Assembly: GCA_033558025.1 (NCBI GenBank)
Contig: JAUCEF010000017.1
Location: 4,464,001-4,528,000, forward strand
Direction: 5' to 3'
DNA from: Phytophthora sp. 'mugwort'
Lineage: Eukaryota > Oomycota > Peronosporomycetes > Peronosporales > Peronosporaceae
Length of the DNA: 64,000 nt
The position numbers and the translations under genes were made by a program. The notes beneath the pieces are model-generated. The model was not told where the DNA came from. It did not search any database and saw nothing but the letters and a program-made list of their open reading frames with translations. Within the stretch, counting starts at the first letter, position 1, and each line of letters opens with the position of its first letter. Shown here piece after piece: positions 20,046 to 30,304 of the stretch.

Positions 20046-21509
20046 ATGAACCAGCAGAAGAAGCGCTCGGCCGCCGAGTTCTCGGGCGACGTGAAGCGCC
20101 ACACAGCCCAGAAGCACGATGGTGAGGAAGATCTGGTGTTCGAGGACCCTTTTGGCGACGACATGGAGGACGAGGAGATGGTCGAGAGCGCTGGCGACGA
20201 GGAGGTCGTGGACGGTGAGGCTGCAGGACCCAATAAGGACGTAGACATGGACGGCGATGAGCAGGACGACAAACAAGTGAAGAAGGTGTTCATGCCGGGC
20301 GTGGACAAACTGCAGGATGACGAGGTGCTTGACTACGACAGCAGCGCCTACGACATGTACTACGCCATGACGGCTGAGTGGCCATCGCTCAGTATCGACG
20401 TCGTGCGCGATAACCTAGGCGCCGTGCGTAGCCGCTTCCCCATGACCGTCTTCATGGTTGCGGGCACGCAGGCCACAAAAGTCGACGACAATCAGATCAC
20501 GGTCATGAAAATGTCGGAGCTCCACAAAACCAAGCACCAAGAAGATTCGGACGATGAGGATGAGGGATCGGACGACGAGGACGAGACGGAAGGCGACCCA
20601 GTGCTCGAGTCCCGTTCCATTCCGCACCCCGGCGGTGTGAATCGCATCCGCTGCATGCCGCAGTCGTCTAACATTGTGGCCACATGGTCGGACCGCAAGA
20701 AGGTGCACCTTTGGGACATTGCCAAGCAGCTTGAGTCGCTGGATGGCAAGGCCGATGCTGCGCTACCGGCCAAGCAGGCGCCCATGTACACGTTCTCGGG
20801 ACATGCGGATGAGGGTTTCGCCATGGACTGGTCACCTGTGCAAGCCGGTCGTCTTGTTACTGGCGACTGCAGCAAGTTCATCTACCTTTGGGCTAACTCG
20901 GAGAGTGCGTGGAGCGTCGACAAAGTGCCCTTCACGGGCCATAAGAGCTCGGTGGAGGACCTACAGTGGAGCCCCACGGAGGCGTCAGTGTTCGCCTCAT
21001 GCTCGTCGGACCGCACCGTGCGGATTTGGGACACCCGGCGGAAGGCTGGCAGCATGTTGGACGTTGCTGCTCACGACGACGACGTGAATGTGATCACGTG
21101 GAACCGCAACGTGGCGTATCTGCTCGCGTCTGGCTCGGACGATGGTTCGTTCAAGATTTGGGACCTACGTAACTTTAAGGCTGACAGCCCAGTTGCGCAT
21201 TTTCGGTACCACACGGCGCCGGTCACGTCTATCGAGTGGCACCCCACCGACGAGTCGGTACTCGCTGTGTCAGGTGCCGACAACCAGATCTCTGTCTGGG
21301 ATATGTCTGTCGAAGAGGATGCCGAGGCTGCTGTGCCCGTCCAGGGCGAGAACGGCGAGGGGAAGTTGGATCTGCCGCCTCAGCTGCTGTTCATCCACCA
21401 GGGTCAGACCGACATCAAGGAGCTGCACTTCCACCCACAATGCCCAGGTGTGCTCATGAGCACGGCAGGCGACGGCTTCAACGTCTTCAAGCCCGCTAAT
21501 ATTTCGTAA
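20046..21509 (+). CDS. GRWD1: GRWD1/Rrb1 ribosome-assembly WD protein
   Basis: Seen: 487 residues from Met 20046 (an upstream in-frame ATG at 19944 adds 34 residues of unlikely, Pro-rich sequence). An acidic N terminus comes first, then a CAF1C-type histone/ribosomal-protein-binding segment (LDYDSSAYDMYYAMTAEWPSL). At least five WD40 repeats follow, with clear endings VHLWDIA, IYLWANS, VRIWDTR, FKIWDLR and ISVWDMS. An acidic loop lies in the first third. Known: yeast Rrb1 and animal GRWD1 are nucleolar chaperones for ribosomal protein L3 in 60S assembly; GRWD1 also binds histones. Codon use is strongly GC-biased, typical of a highly expressed gene here. Confidence 0.92.
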   Translation: MNQQKKRSAAEFSGDVKRHTAQKHDGEEDLVFEDPFGDDMEDEEMVESAGDEEVVDGEAAGPNKDVDMDGDEQDDKQVKKVFMPGVDKLQDDEVLDYDSSAYDMYYAMTAEWPSLSIDVVRDNLGAVRSRFPMTVFMVAGTQATKVDDNQITVMKMSELHKTKHQEDSDDEDEGSDDEDETEGDPVLESRSIPHPGGVNRIRCMPQSSNIVATWSDRKKVHLWDIAKQLESLDGKADAALPAKQAPMYTFSGHADEGFAMDWSPVQAGRLVTGDCSKFIYLWANSESAWSVDKVPFTGHKSSVEDLQWSPTEASVFASCSSDRTVRIWDTRRKAGSMLDVAAHDDDVNVITWNRNVAYLLASGSDDGSFKIWDLRNFKADSPVAHFRYHTAPVTSIEWHPTDESVLAVSGADNQISVWDMSVEEDAEAAVPVQGENGEGKLDLPPQLLFIHQGQTDIKELHFHPQCPGVLMSTAGDGFNVFKPANIS

Positions 21510-21761
21510 ATAAGACCTGCACTATCATTTGTGTCCAGCTCAATAGACTTCATAGCCAACCTTGTGTCTTGTTGTCTACTGTGGTCCACAGTCTGTGGGT
21601 GTGAGTAGTTGACCAGCTTCAACATGCTTGTTGCCGCAACTTAATGTCATGTGTACAACTTTAGCATCCGCAACTTACTTCCACTAGGGCTGACCTCGGC
21701 ATTCCAGGCGACTACCAAATCGGCCACCTCGTTGCCTTCGCAGGCGTGAACGATACACTGC

Positions 21762-22553
21762 ATGACGCTCCCATACAGCTTGAGCCTCGCTCTCCTGCTT
21801 CTTCTCAGCCTTGCGCAGGCCGAGCCGCTGTCCATGTTCGGCTATACCCGAGGCGACCACATGCGGCATGAGACGGGTATGGGCATGGAGTACTACGCGC
21901 TTGCGGACCGCGGCTGTGCCATGTGCCGCAACGGAGAGAACTGCTCACTGGCCGTGCACAACCAGTCGGCAGGTGTGTTTTGTGGTGACGTGCTGAGCAC
22001 ATTCCAGCCGTGTTGCTGCTCGTTCCGCAATGAGTGCATGACCACCATCTTCTCGGACTCGTGCGAGTGCTTCGACGGCGCGAGAGAGGAGGAGATCATG
22101 ACCACGAGATTCTACCTGTTCGTGGGGATCTCGCTCATTGCCTGGGGGCTGTTGGCCTACGACAAGATGTGTGCGGGACCCTACAAGGTCATGAACAGCA
22201 ACCACCAGCTACTGGCCAGTTCGCCATCTGCGGCGAGGGCGAGAGGGGAGGACAGTGTCGTCGATACAGTAGACAGCGACTCGGAAGACGAGGAGAGAAC
22301 GACGGGTCACGGTGGTGCTACTGTTGTCGCGACCGGAGCGGCCGCTGCTGCTATTGCTGCCACTGCTGTGGCTGTTGAAGTCGAAGAAGAAGAAGTTGAC
22401 GGTGGCACAGTTCCACTGCGTCTGCATTCATCCTTACCCAGTGAAAAGGCGGCGGAGAGTGCCGATGTTGAAGTCGCAGTTGACTTAAGCGATGACACGC
22501 AGATCAAAACTGAGAGGCAAGAAGGCGGTGAAACATCGATCCAAACTGTCTAG
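21762..22553 (+). CDS. Cys-rich type I membrane protein, paralogue A
   Basis: Seen: 263 residues, single exon. A clear signal peptide (1-20) precedes a short extracellular Cys-rich domain at 52-103 with at least ten cysteines (CAMCRNGENC, GVFCGD, PCCC, EC, CEC). One membrane span lies at about 116-133. The cytosolic tail of about 125 residues is acidic with Ala-rich and Glu/Val stretches. No known domain. The same Cys pattern occurs in the convergent gene at 22673-23515, so the two are diverged duplicates. Function unknown; a cell-surface receptor or adhesion role is only a guess from topology. Confidence 0.75.
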   Translation: MTLPYSLSLALLLLLSLAQAEPLSMFGYTRGDHMRHETGMGMEYYALADRGCAMCRNGENCSLAVHNQSAGVFCGDVLSTFQPCCCSFRNECMTTIFSDSCECFDGAREEEIMTTRFYLFVGISLIAWGLLAYDKMCAGPYKVMNSNHQLLASSPSAARARGEDSVVDTVDSDSEDEERTTGHGGATVVATGAAAAAIAATAVAVEVEEEEVDGGTVPLRLHSSLPSEKAAESADVEVAVDLSDDTQIKTERQEGGETSIQTV

Positions 22554-22672
22554 CTGCTGCTGTTTCAAATATGAGGAGGAAAGTTTTTTTTAATATTATG
22601 GTACACATTGGACTACTCTAACGGGATTTCTTGCAGCTCTACCGGGAAAACTGATGGACTAGTACTCACTTC

Positions 22673-23515
22673 TTAGATAACATCAGCAGGAACAGTGACC
22701 ACGACGAGCTCTTTGGATGCGGCTTCGTTCTCCTCGTCGATTTCGTAGGGAATGTCATCGACTTCAGTGTCGGGAACTTCTTCAAATGTGAAAGCAGGTC
22801 TTGGTGTTGGGGCCGGAGATTCTAACACCAGCAGTGGCACATTGTCATCGGTCTCAGTATCCGTTCGAGAATCATGCCGTCGCTTGCCGATGCGCTGACG
22901 GAAGCGCAGCAGCTTCATATCGACAGCTTCGATGTACGCTACCATTTGATTACGTCGGAAGTCGCTGAAGTACTCCACCCACTGATCCACGTATAACGCG
23001 AAAACAATTAATGCAAGATACGCCGATATATGAATCAGGATCTCCGTGGAGACGGACATTTGGTTGTTCATCGGGTCGTCGACCTCCTGCGGGAAGCTGT
23101 CCTGGACTAGGGTCTCTGTTTCGTTTCTCGGCACCGTAACAGAGAGCCTTTCGTGGTGGGTGGGCAGCCACGATCCGCCGCACTCGCACGTCTTTGACGT
23201 GCTGGTTACTCGACATTCCGTGTAGTATGGACAGCAACAGGGTTGCGTATCCGCAGCATGAAGGTCTCCGCAAAAAACGCCGGACGACGTGTCGTTCATG
23301 GCAACGGAGCAATTCCCGCTATTTCGACATAATGAGCATCCTGCAGCGACACTGCCGACGTCCCAAACATCTACTCTTAACGAGTAAACCGGCAATGCGC
23401 TTGCCCTTTGTGGGGGCTTGGCATTGCTAGCACGTACGGCCGCGATGACCGGAGGAGCTCTGCAGGTGGCGCAGACAAGTAGCATCGCCACCACTTGCTG
23501 CAGCTTCGGTATCAT
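22673..23515 (-). CDS. Cys-rich type I membrane protein, paralogue B
   Basis: Seen: 280 residues, single exon. Signal peptide at about 1-26; Cys-rich domain at 60-112 (CSLCRNSGNC, GVFCGD, PCCC, EC, CEC); an insertion of about 40 residues between the Cys domain and the membrane absent from paralogue A; one membrane span at about 158-175; a cytosolic tail with basic then acidic parts. The spacing of cysteines and the shared CRN, GVFCGD and PCCC motifs show common ancestry with the gene at 21762. Tails share no obvious sequence, so the ectodomain is the conserved part. Convergent with paralogue A, 119 bp between stops. Confidence 0.75.
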   Translation of the reverse strand: MIPKLQQVVAMLLVCATCRAPPVIAAVRASNAKPPQRASALPVYSLRVDVWDVGSVAAGCSLCRNSGNCSVAMNDTSSGVFCGDLHAADTQPCCCPYYTECRVTSTSKTCECGGSWLPTHHERLSVTVPRNETETLVQDSFPQEVDDPMNNQMSVSTEILIHISAYLALIVFALYVDQWVEYFSDFRRNQMVAYIEAVDMKLLRFRQRIGKRRHDSRTDTETDDNVPLLVLESPAPTPRPAFTFEEVPDTEVDDIPYEIDEENEAASKELVVVTVPADVI

Positions 23516-24336
23516 GTATCAACACGGAAATGGGGACACAGTTGCCGGTGGCTCTTGGGATGGGATCAAGACACTGCAATTTGCAGCCTGCAAAACTCTT
23601 TGACAAAGGTCTCGCGGCTCCGGTCCTCCGGACATCGCACGAGTGCCAGCTGCAACGCTGCGATTTTACCCGTGACCAATCTGCGGCCGATTGACCAATG
23701 AGCGCGAGCTAGTCGGTCCAAATAACGGTTGATACAAAGTTGGCAGCGTGAACTGCTGGGGGCCTTTGCAGTCTGCAAGCGCCCTATAGTACTCCCGATC
23801 CAAGTCCAGAATAGAATATGGAAATGCCATAATGTCGGGTTGATATTGTTTTCATGGCCAGTCAATGTCGGCACCTTCGGTGCTGACTCAGCACTGCTGA
23901 GACTGCCAATGTATACAATACATTGTGGAGACCGTCTGCATATTGTGGAACTACCGGATCAAGTAACACGAACATAACAGTTAGCAACACCGTTCCACTT
24001 CGCATGAAAATTGAGCCTGTAGCTGCATGTATCCGCAGTCAATGTGGTAGTAAAATTCTCGCCGCCCCTTTGGATATCTGTCTGCCGGTAATGTTAAGGC
24101 GGGATAGGGGGCGACGCCACCTGATTGCATTGCGTTGACAACCACCACCAGACCGTCTCTGGCAGACGTCCATCGCAGTGTATCCATCCCATCGCTAATC
24201 TGTCTCGAAACCCACCCCCAAGTAGCAACCATCAGGAGACTCTGTACATTCGGTCACAGTGGCCACGGTCCGAATGTCTATCTCCAAATGTTGCTACTTC
24301 TGGGTTTCTCCAAGGCATTACATCTTAATATTGGAC
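23516..24336. other. Intergenic region, divergent promoters
   Basis: About 820 bp between the starts of Cys-rich paralogue B and the nucleotide-sugar transporter. Longer than other spacers in this block. An inverted pair of CCAAT-like boxes (ATTGACCAATGAG) occurs near 23,691. Short open frames look random. No RNA gene seen. Confidence 0.45.
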
Positions 24337-25572
24337 ATGGCGGCATCAACTGCGCAGCAGTCGACGTTGCTGTTGCTCCTGACGCTTCAGGTGGGCGTGC
24401 AACCGCTGCTCATGGGCTGGTACGCAACCCAGACGCGCGACGTGCGTCTACGTGTGGGGGTCGTGGAGATTTTGAAGCTTGTACTGGCGCTGGTGCCGCT
24501 CAGTCTCACGCGCGGGGAGGCCGGACTGCTGAACCAGCTTAAAACATGGAGCGTGCGCGCCGCTATGGCCACAACAGTGCTACCCGCGCTCATTTACGTG
24601 CTGCAGAACCTGCTAAACCACGCGGCGGTGGTGGCGCTGGACGGCGTCACGTTCAACGTGCTGAACCAGACCAAGATCATCTGGACGGCGCTGCTCGTGT
24701 ACCTGCTGCTGGGCACGCGTCAGTCTCCGCTGCAGCTTGTGGCGCTGGCAATGCTCTGTGTGGCCGCCGTTCTCATGACCACGTCCTCCGTGGAGACGGA
24801 AGAGCGGAAGGATACGGACACGGCCGACGCCGTCGCGTTCACGGGAATGTACCAAGCGCTGTTGGGTGCCGTGCTGTCGGCGCTCGCGGGCAGCATTATC
24901 CAGAAGGCCTTACAGAAGGAGAAACGGAACCAGTACATGGTCACGGTCGAGCTCAGTCTACTGGGCGAGATGACGCTCCTGGCGTTGGCGTTCGTGCAAG
25001 ACGGACTGTTGTCTGCTACCACGAGTAGTGGGGATGGAGATTCGCAGGACAGCATGTGGGAGGGCTGGAGCGTCATGACACTCGTTGCACTGATGTGCCA
25101 AGCGCTAGGGGGAGTTTTAGTGGGTTTTGTGATCCGAGACTGCGGCAATGTGGAGAAGAGCTTTGCGGTTGTGGGAGGAATGGGACTCACCGCTCTGCTC
25201 GAGACGCATTTCAATGGGAAACCTTTCGGGCACAACGCGCTGGTGGCAATGGCTCTTGTGGCTATCAGTACGGCGTTGTATACGCTCAACCCGCCTGTAG
25301 TTGCATCTACAGACGAGAAACCGCCCGTATCTCAAGTTGGCGTCGCCTCTGCGCCGGCTTCTTCGTCAACCTTGAGGCCTTCGAAGAAGAAAATGAGTGC
25401 AGACTCTAGTGAGCTAGAGCCGTTCTTGGCACCCCCAACAGTTGTCACGGTCAATAGCAACAGTGTACACACCAGCAGCACTTCTCGACAGGAGATGCGG
25501 AGGTCTGTACGGCAACTACAGCCTCTTGGTGAGATATCTCCTGCAGGACGGGAACTAGAAGCGATCGTGTAG
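24337..25572 (+). CDS. Nucleotide-sugar transporter, SLC35A-like
   Basis: Seen: 411 residues from Met 24337 (the frame extends upstream but only from GTG). About ten hydrophobic spans over residues 10-320. Family motifs present are VGVVEILKLVLALVPL near the second span, ALIYVLQNLLNHAAV, FNVLNQTKIIWTALLVYLLLG and GMYQALLGAVLSALAG. A Ser/Thr-rich cytosolic tail of about 95 residues ends the protein. Known: SLC35A antiporters carry UDP-galactose, UDP-GlcNAc or CMP-sialic acid into the Golgi lumen in exchange for the nucleotide monophosphate. Substrate cannot be read from sequence here; UDP-sugars are the likely class in an oomycete. Long tail is unusual for the family. Confidence 0.85.
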   Translation: MAASTAQQSTLLLLLTLQVGVQPLLMGWYATQTRDVRLRVGVVEILKLVLALVPLSLTRGEAGLLNQLKTWSVRAAMATTVLPALIYVLQNLLNHAAVVALDGVTFNVLNQTKIIWTALLVYLLLGTRQSPLQLVALAMLCVAAVLMTTSSVETEERKDTDTADAVAFTGMYQALLGAVLSALAGSIIQKALQKEKRNQYMVTVELSLLGEMTLLALAFVQDGLLSATTSSGDGDSQDSMWEGWSVMTLVALMCQALGGVLVGFVIRDCGNVEKSFAVVGGMGLTALLETHFNGKPFGHNALVAMALVAISTALYTLNPPVVASTDEKPPVSQVGVASAPASSSTLRPSKKKMSADSSELEPFLAPPTVVTVNSNSVHTSSTSRQEMRRSVRQLQPLGEISPAGRELEAIV

Positions 25573-25659
25573 ACGACTACCATATCCAATATATCAACAA
25601 AATTCACAATTTATTTGTTGGTCTTGTATTGCAGAGTTTTTGACGTGCGAGTACTCTTC

Positions 25660-28208
25660 TTAGCTCAGCTGGACGGCCTGCTGCATCGACTGCGTAAGGG
25701 TGACGCCAGAAAAGTCTTCGAGCTCGTCAGCCTTCCACAGTGCACCGACATGGCCGTCAGGACGCACAAGAACAGCGGCCTTGTTACTCATGAAGGTGGC
25801 CCACGCCTTATTGTCGTTCTCGTCTTCTGCAACTTGCCACGAGAGCACAGAACCGAAAGTCGAGGCTTTTGTAGCCTTCACGATAGCAGCATCAGCCTTT
25901 GCGGAATCACCATCAGCACTGGAACGCAGCACTACGAGAGACACGTGCTTTGCCACAGTCGGTGAAGATGAGGACAAACAAGCGCTGATCACCTTTGCTG
26001 CATCGCGTCCACCCACGACCAGAATGAATTGCACACTGCCCACATCCTCAGCATATTTTTCACTCTGAACAGCAAGACGCATCATGTCATGAGTCGACAC
26101 CTTCGCATCCTTGTTAATGCACCAAAAATGAGGAAAACGCTCCCCGACGCGGAACGTTGGAGAGTAGACGACACTATCACCATCGCCAATGTCGGTGCGA
26201 AATTCCACAGATTGATCCAGCGCGGGGTCTTCCATAAGCTTTTTGGCACGGGCCGCCCACGACGATGTGTCGTACGAAAACCCAATGTCGAAGTGATAAA
26301 ACATCATGCCAAGTGTCTTACGGCGCGTCACAATATCGCGCACGCTGGCGCGCATGCGGTCACCCAAGGCACTGCCCGCTCCACCGACATCCTTAGCTTC
26401 GTCCAGCAGTCCCAGAGGCATCTTTCCGACACGCATGAGGCGCTGTGCAATTTCACGCTGTGCACGCAGTGGGAGCAATTGCATTGGCGCTGAGTTGATG
26501 ATCCTTGCCAGAGTCTGCGCGCTGTCATGGGACACGTTAAGCGCTCGTGGAATCTTCATGGTTCGAGCAACGTTACTCAGACTGAACTGCGTGTTAATCT
26601 TTGCAACAAGCTGACGCTCACGGCCGTACGACTTCAACAGTGTTTCAGTGTCGACACCATTAACGCCAGCAGTCGAGTTGTCAGCGTTCGCCTGAATCGC
26701 TAGAGCAAGTTTCCAGACCAGATTGTGTGTGTCCTGTAGTCCTGTATTCATACCAAATCCACCTGCTGGCGGGAACTGGTGTGCCGCATCACCCACAAGG
26801 AATACGCGCTGCTTGCCTGCATCGTACTGCTTCGCCACACGGGCCCCCATTCTCCATTGTCCAGCTGACAGAATATTGATGTCGTCGTCGTTGATCTTCA
26901 CATTCTTAGGCAGGATGTGGCGGACAATCTCTTTGCATTGGGCAGTAGAGAAGTCCCAAGGGATCGACTCCTGAGGAGGGAAGAATGGGATCTGGAAAAC
27001 CCACTCGCCTTGGTTTAGATCGTGGGCAATCAGGATACCGACAACCTCCTTATTGAACTATTCAACACAAAGAGGTAGTCACGAGGTTAGCTATAATATT
27101 GATCTAAATGCTGGTAGCAGGCAGGTGGCTTACCACAAAGTACAACATAGCCGGGTTCTCGCGCGCGGCCTCAGAGAGGGCCTTGCTTGTAAAATGCACG
27201 TTAGCAATGCTCTGGAGGTTACGCGTTCCAGCCATGTCAATGCCACAGAGTTGGCGCACAAGACTATGCGAGCCATCCGCCCCCACAATGTAGTCGTACG
27301 ACTCTTGCTCCAGCGTGTTGGTGTCCCTGATAGTCATCCAAACACAGCCTTCAATCAGTGCTTATGCCCCAATAGTAAAAAGGTTCTATACAGCTTACAA
27401 GTGGCGCAGTGTCACTTCCGGTGCGGTTGAACTATCCGTCGGTAGTTTAAGTCCCTCCAGTTCCACTCCACGCTCAACGCGGACATCCTTTTCTGCCAGG
27501 AAATCATCCAAGAGCGTCTCCAAGCGGTTCTGCGGGAAGTGCAGGAACTGCGTTGGAGATAGCGCCGCCAGTGACTTGCGCAGACTGTCGCCATTTGCCG
27601 TTGTCTCTTCAACCGTATCACGCGGGATGCCTGCAACAATCCAATAGCCACTTTGAGTCTATCCTCGTCATCAATTCGGATCGGTCCGCACTCAACTTAC
27701 GGGGACCGAACTGATCGACACGAGCGATCTCCCGAGTCTTTCCCACTCCCGTGCAGTAAATGTAGTCGCGCCACTGCACCACACAACGCCCGTTGTATTC
27801 ACAACTTAGTTGACACAGATTGACACACTACTTCCAATTGCTACAACCTACCAGTACGCTGGGCGCGGCGTGAGCCAACAGCCGGTCGTGGAACTCGGGC
27901 ATTGCAGCGTAGAGCACTTCCATGGTGCGGAGATTAATGAAATGCGCCTGTGGATGTGACGTGGGGCTGCGTTGTCGCTCCACTACGCGCGTGGGCACAT
28001 TATAGAGCTTCTCGAGCATGAAAGCAGTGGCCAGGCCCACGGGGCCGCCGCCCACCACCAGTACGTGCGGCTTCTGCGCTCGCAGCAACTGCGACGTCAG
28101 CGTCATTAACTCAAATAGGATACGCTCCAGGTCACAACGAGAGGCGCGGAATGCAGCGACAGCCAAACCAGACACGAGCAATGCTGCGTGCGCGATTGAT
28201 ACGCGCAT
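25660..28208 (-). CDS. FAD-dependent aromatic-ring monooxygenase (five exons)
   Basis: Seen: exons 28208-27852, 27773-27701, 27630-27399, 27326-27134 and 27057-25660, all GT-AG, phases 0, 1, 2 and 0, giving 750 residues. Motifs: dinucleotide-binding GGGPVG at 53-58; Tyr-Asp-Tyr-Ile-Val-Gly-Ala-Asp-Gly in exon 4; second FAD motif VFLVGDAAHQFPPAGGFG in exon 5; C-terminal thioredoxin-like segment ending VLVRPDGHVGALW. Known: this is the phenol hydroxylase/TfdB/PheA class (FAD_binding_3), which adds oxygen to phenolic rings using NAD(P)H. The N terminus has a hydrophobic stretch (5-20) ahead of the Rossmann fold, possibly a targeting signal. The fold continues correctly over every splice. Substrate unknown. 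The gene ends the housekeeping block. Confidence 0.85.
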
Positions 28209-28249
28209 GAAACTTGCATCTCCAATAGAAGCCCGTCAGGTGGACCACG

Positions 28250-29390
28250 TCAGGTGAAGGAGTGTTCCTTTTTTTTTAAAGTAAGTGATGCTTCAAATTT
28301 TTATGAAAAAGAAACTACGGTATTCAACAGACAGTCGTCTCAGCGACAATGACCACATCCTGGTCGAAGTCGTGAGTATCGTGTACAGGCAGCCCTACAA
28401 ATAGTGATAACTTCTTTAAGTCTGAGACAAAAGAAAAGAGCTCGCAGCGACGCAAGCAGCATTTGGCTGCAGCCTGCTACCCCGAAATCCATTCGAATGA
28501 CATGAGCTGATAGTGAGTCCATGCACGCCAAATCAGCTCGCATATCCTGATTCTGTACGAGGCTGTGTCTTAAAGTTAATGTCTGCATTACGGGGTTGAG
28601 AGTCTGAACTAGTGCTTGTTGGGAACTAGTTCCGAACAGCTAGTACATTTTTTGAACTGGATAGGATCGTTTCGGAACTTGTCCAAAATACACTTGACCA
28701 GGGATGGCAACGGCTTTTGGAAAATGGCGCCCGTACCGTCTGCCGTCCAATTCCCGGTCTATTAAGTGGGAAAAAGTGCGCCAATGGGACCTGGTGGTTT
28801 TGAAAATGGCGGTGGAATACCGTCTACTGATCAGTTTGAAGTAACGGGCTTCAACCAAATGAATCTTGGCAGGAACGTGCTCAAAGAGAATCGATGTCCA
28901 TTTCTGCAAAAGAGGCTTCTGTAAGGAGACTTGACACCGTCCGTCAAGCGTACAACCCAACTGAGCCCCTACCGGTACTTCGTCAGACTGGAGAAGGCTC
29001 CACAGAAGAAGCGCTACAAATTCAGTGCCGGCATTGCATCAAGTCCGGTGAGCCACCTCAAAGTCTTTACAGGGAGAGCTGAAAATTACGGAGCACCATC
29101 GTAAACGTCGATTTTACCAATCAACGTTTCCGCAATCCGCCTCGCCTACCACTCCAACAGCACCGCAGCAGTGGGCCAGAGCAGATATTGCCATTTTTAA
29201 TGTCTGCTGGTGGGTTACCAGCATCGGCTCCGACTTCCTGACTCATTCATCGAGTGCGACGAAACGGTTATGTTCCTTGAGCTCCGGTTCCTGGAATCAG
29301 CGCTTGGCTTCCAACGCGAAGACAACTAGGCGGGGGTATCTTTACGCAACAAGCGGGCCTGTAGTGGAGCGCATCCGCTGAAATTGAGTA
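28250..29390. other. Start of repeat-rich region, no assignable gene
   Basis: Codon bias typical of the genes on the left disappears. Short open frames on both strands (for example minus 28,640-28,960 and plus 28,894-29,082) show no recognised domain and are probably decayed transposon sequence. A T run follows 28,268. Confidence 0.45.
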
Positions 29391-29399
29391 GGATCTTAA

Positions 29400-29793
29400 C
29401 TCACACGCACTGCGCCCAAACACCAACTAACGGAGGGGTACTCTGACGGCCCTGTTGTTTCTGACTGGTTCGCCTTGTGTACCCGTCGGCGAGCTGGTAC
29501 TGCTCTCTCGTTGACACGAGATACGCACTTGGTGGGCCTTGGACGTCCTTGTGGGGACTTAGGAAGGGGTGGATCCGCGCGGGTATTCCTGCGCACGGGA
29601 TCCAGTGCGGGTTAGTCTTGAGCTCTTGCGTAGACCTTGTGGATCCGAAATAGAAATACGAGATCCGGAGTTGTTCCTTCTTGAGGGTGTCCTTGAATAG
29701 CGGAATCTTGAGGGGGGTTGAGAAGCCAAAGGGCGAGTGCGACCTGGCCAAGCTATCCAGGGGCTGCCACGTGTGCAGCAAGATCGCCAAGTT
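29400..29793 (-). mobile_element. Unassigned repeat fragment with a 129-codon open frame
   Basis: An open frame (29790 to 29401) rich in Pro, Ser and Thr with no recognised family. It abuts a stem-loop at 29794-29846 and a GGATC-rich segment, so it is probably retroelement leader or long-terminal-repeat sequence. Identity uncertain. Confidence 0.3.
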
Positions 29794-29846
29794 AGACTTG
29801 ATCTATGTATGGGGCCAATAGAAATTCCCTATACATAGTCAAGTCT
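29794..29846. repeat. Imperfect inverted repeat (stem-loop)
   Basis: Arms at 29794-29814 and 29827-29846 match at nearly every base (one bulge, one mismatch), around a 12-base loop. The arm begins AGACTTGA and reads CTATGTAT. Could be an element terminus, a transcription end hairpin or a small foldback. Confidence 0.7.
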
Positions 29847-29897
29847 GTTTTCCAGTGCAAATTCGGTTCTGATTTATACCTTAGCCTATCTTCCTTC

Positions 29898-30251
29898 GGA
29901 TCCCATCCCAAAACCTATCTTACGGACTACTTATAACACAGGATCCCATCTCTGACCTTTACCAGGCCAACCGTCTCCACTCTACCTTCATTTAGCTACG
30001 GATCTTCAACCCGGTGTGCACTAAACTGATCGGATCTAGTACTTAGAACCTCATCCCACGGGACGGGTCCAGGATCGTACCATATACAGACTAGGCGTGT
30101 CGCATGGTCCGGATCCATCACCTTGACGATGTTATGGCTGGCGCTGGCGACGTGGATCCTCTAGCTGCTGGTCAACTTCCATCTTATCCGGATCTGTAAA
30201 CCACACTACAAAACTGAGACCAATTAAAGAAAACGTGCTCGGATACGGATC
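29898..30251. repeat. GGATC-rich segment
   Basis: The five-base word GGATC occurs at 29898, 29941, 30000, 30032, 30072, 30111, 30154, 30190 and 30247: nine times in about 350 bp, with spacing of 32-59 bp. The flanking bases differ, so it is not a simple tandem repeat. No coding frame is evident. Confidence 0.7.
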
Positions 30252-30304
30252 GACGAGTAAACCTGCTCTCCGATGTCTGGAAAAATATCATTAAGCAGCA
30301 TCTG

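Noticed and set aside
21762..23515. Cys-rich pair as small secreted toxin-like effectors
   Set aside because: Both have a clear membrane span and long cytosolic tail, unlike secreted Cys-rich effectors.
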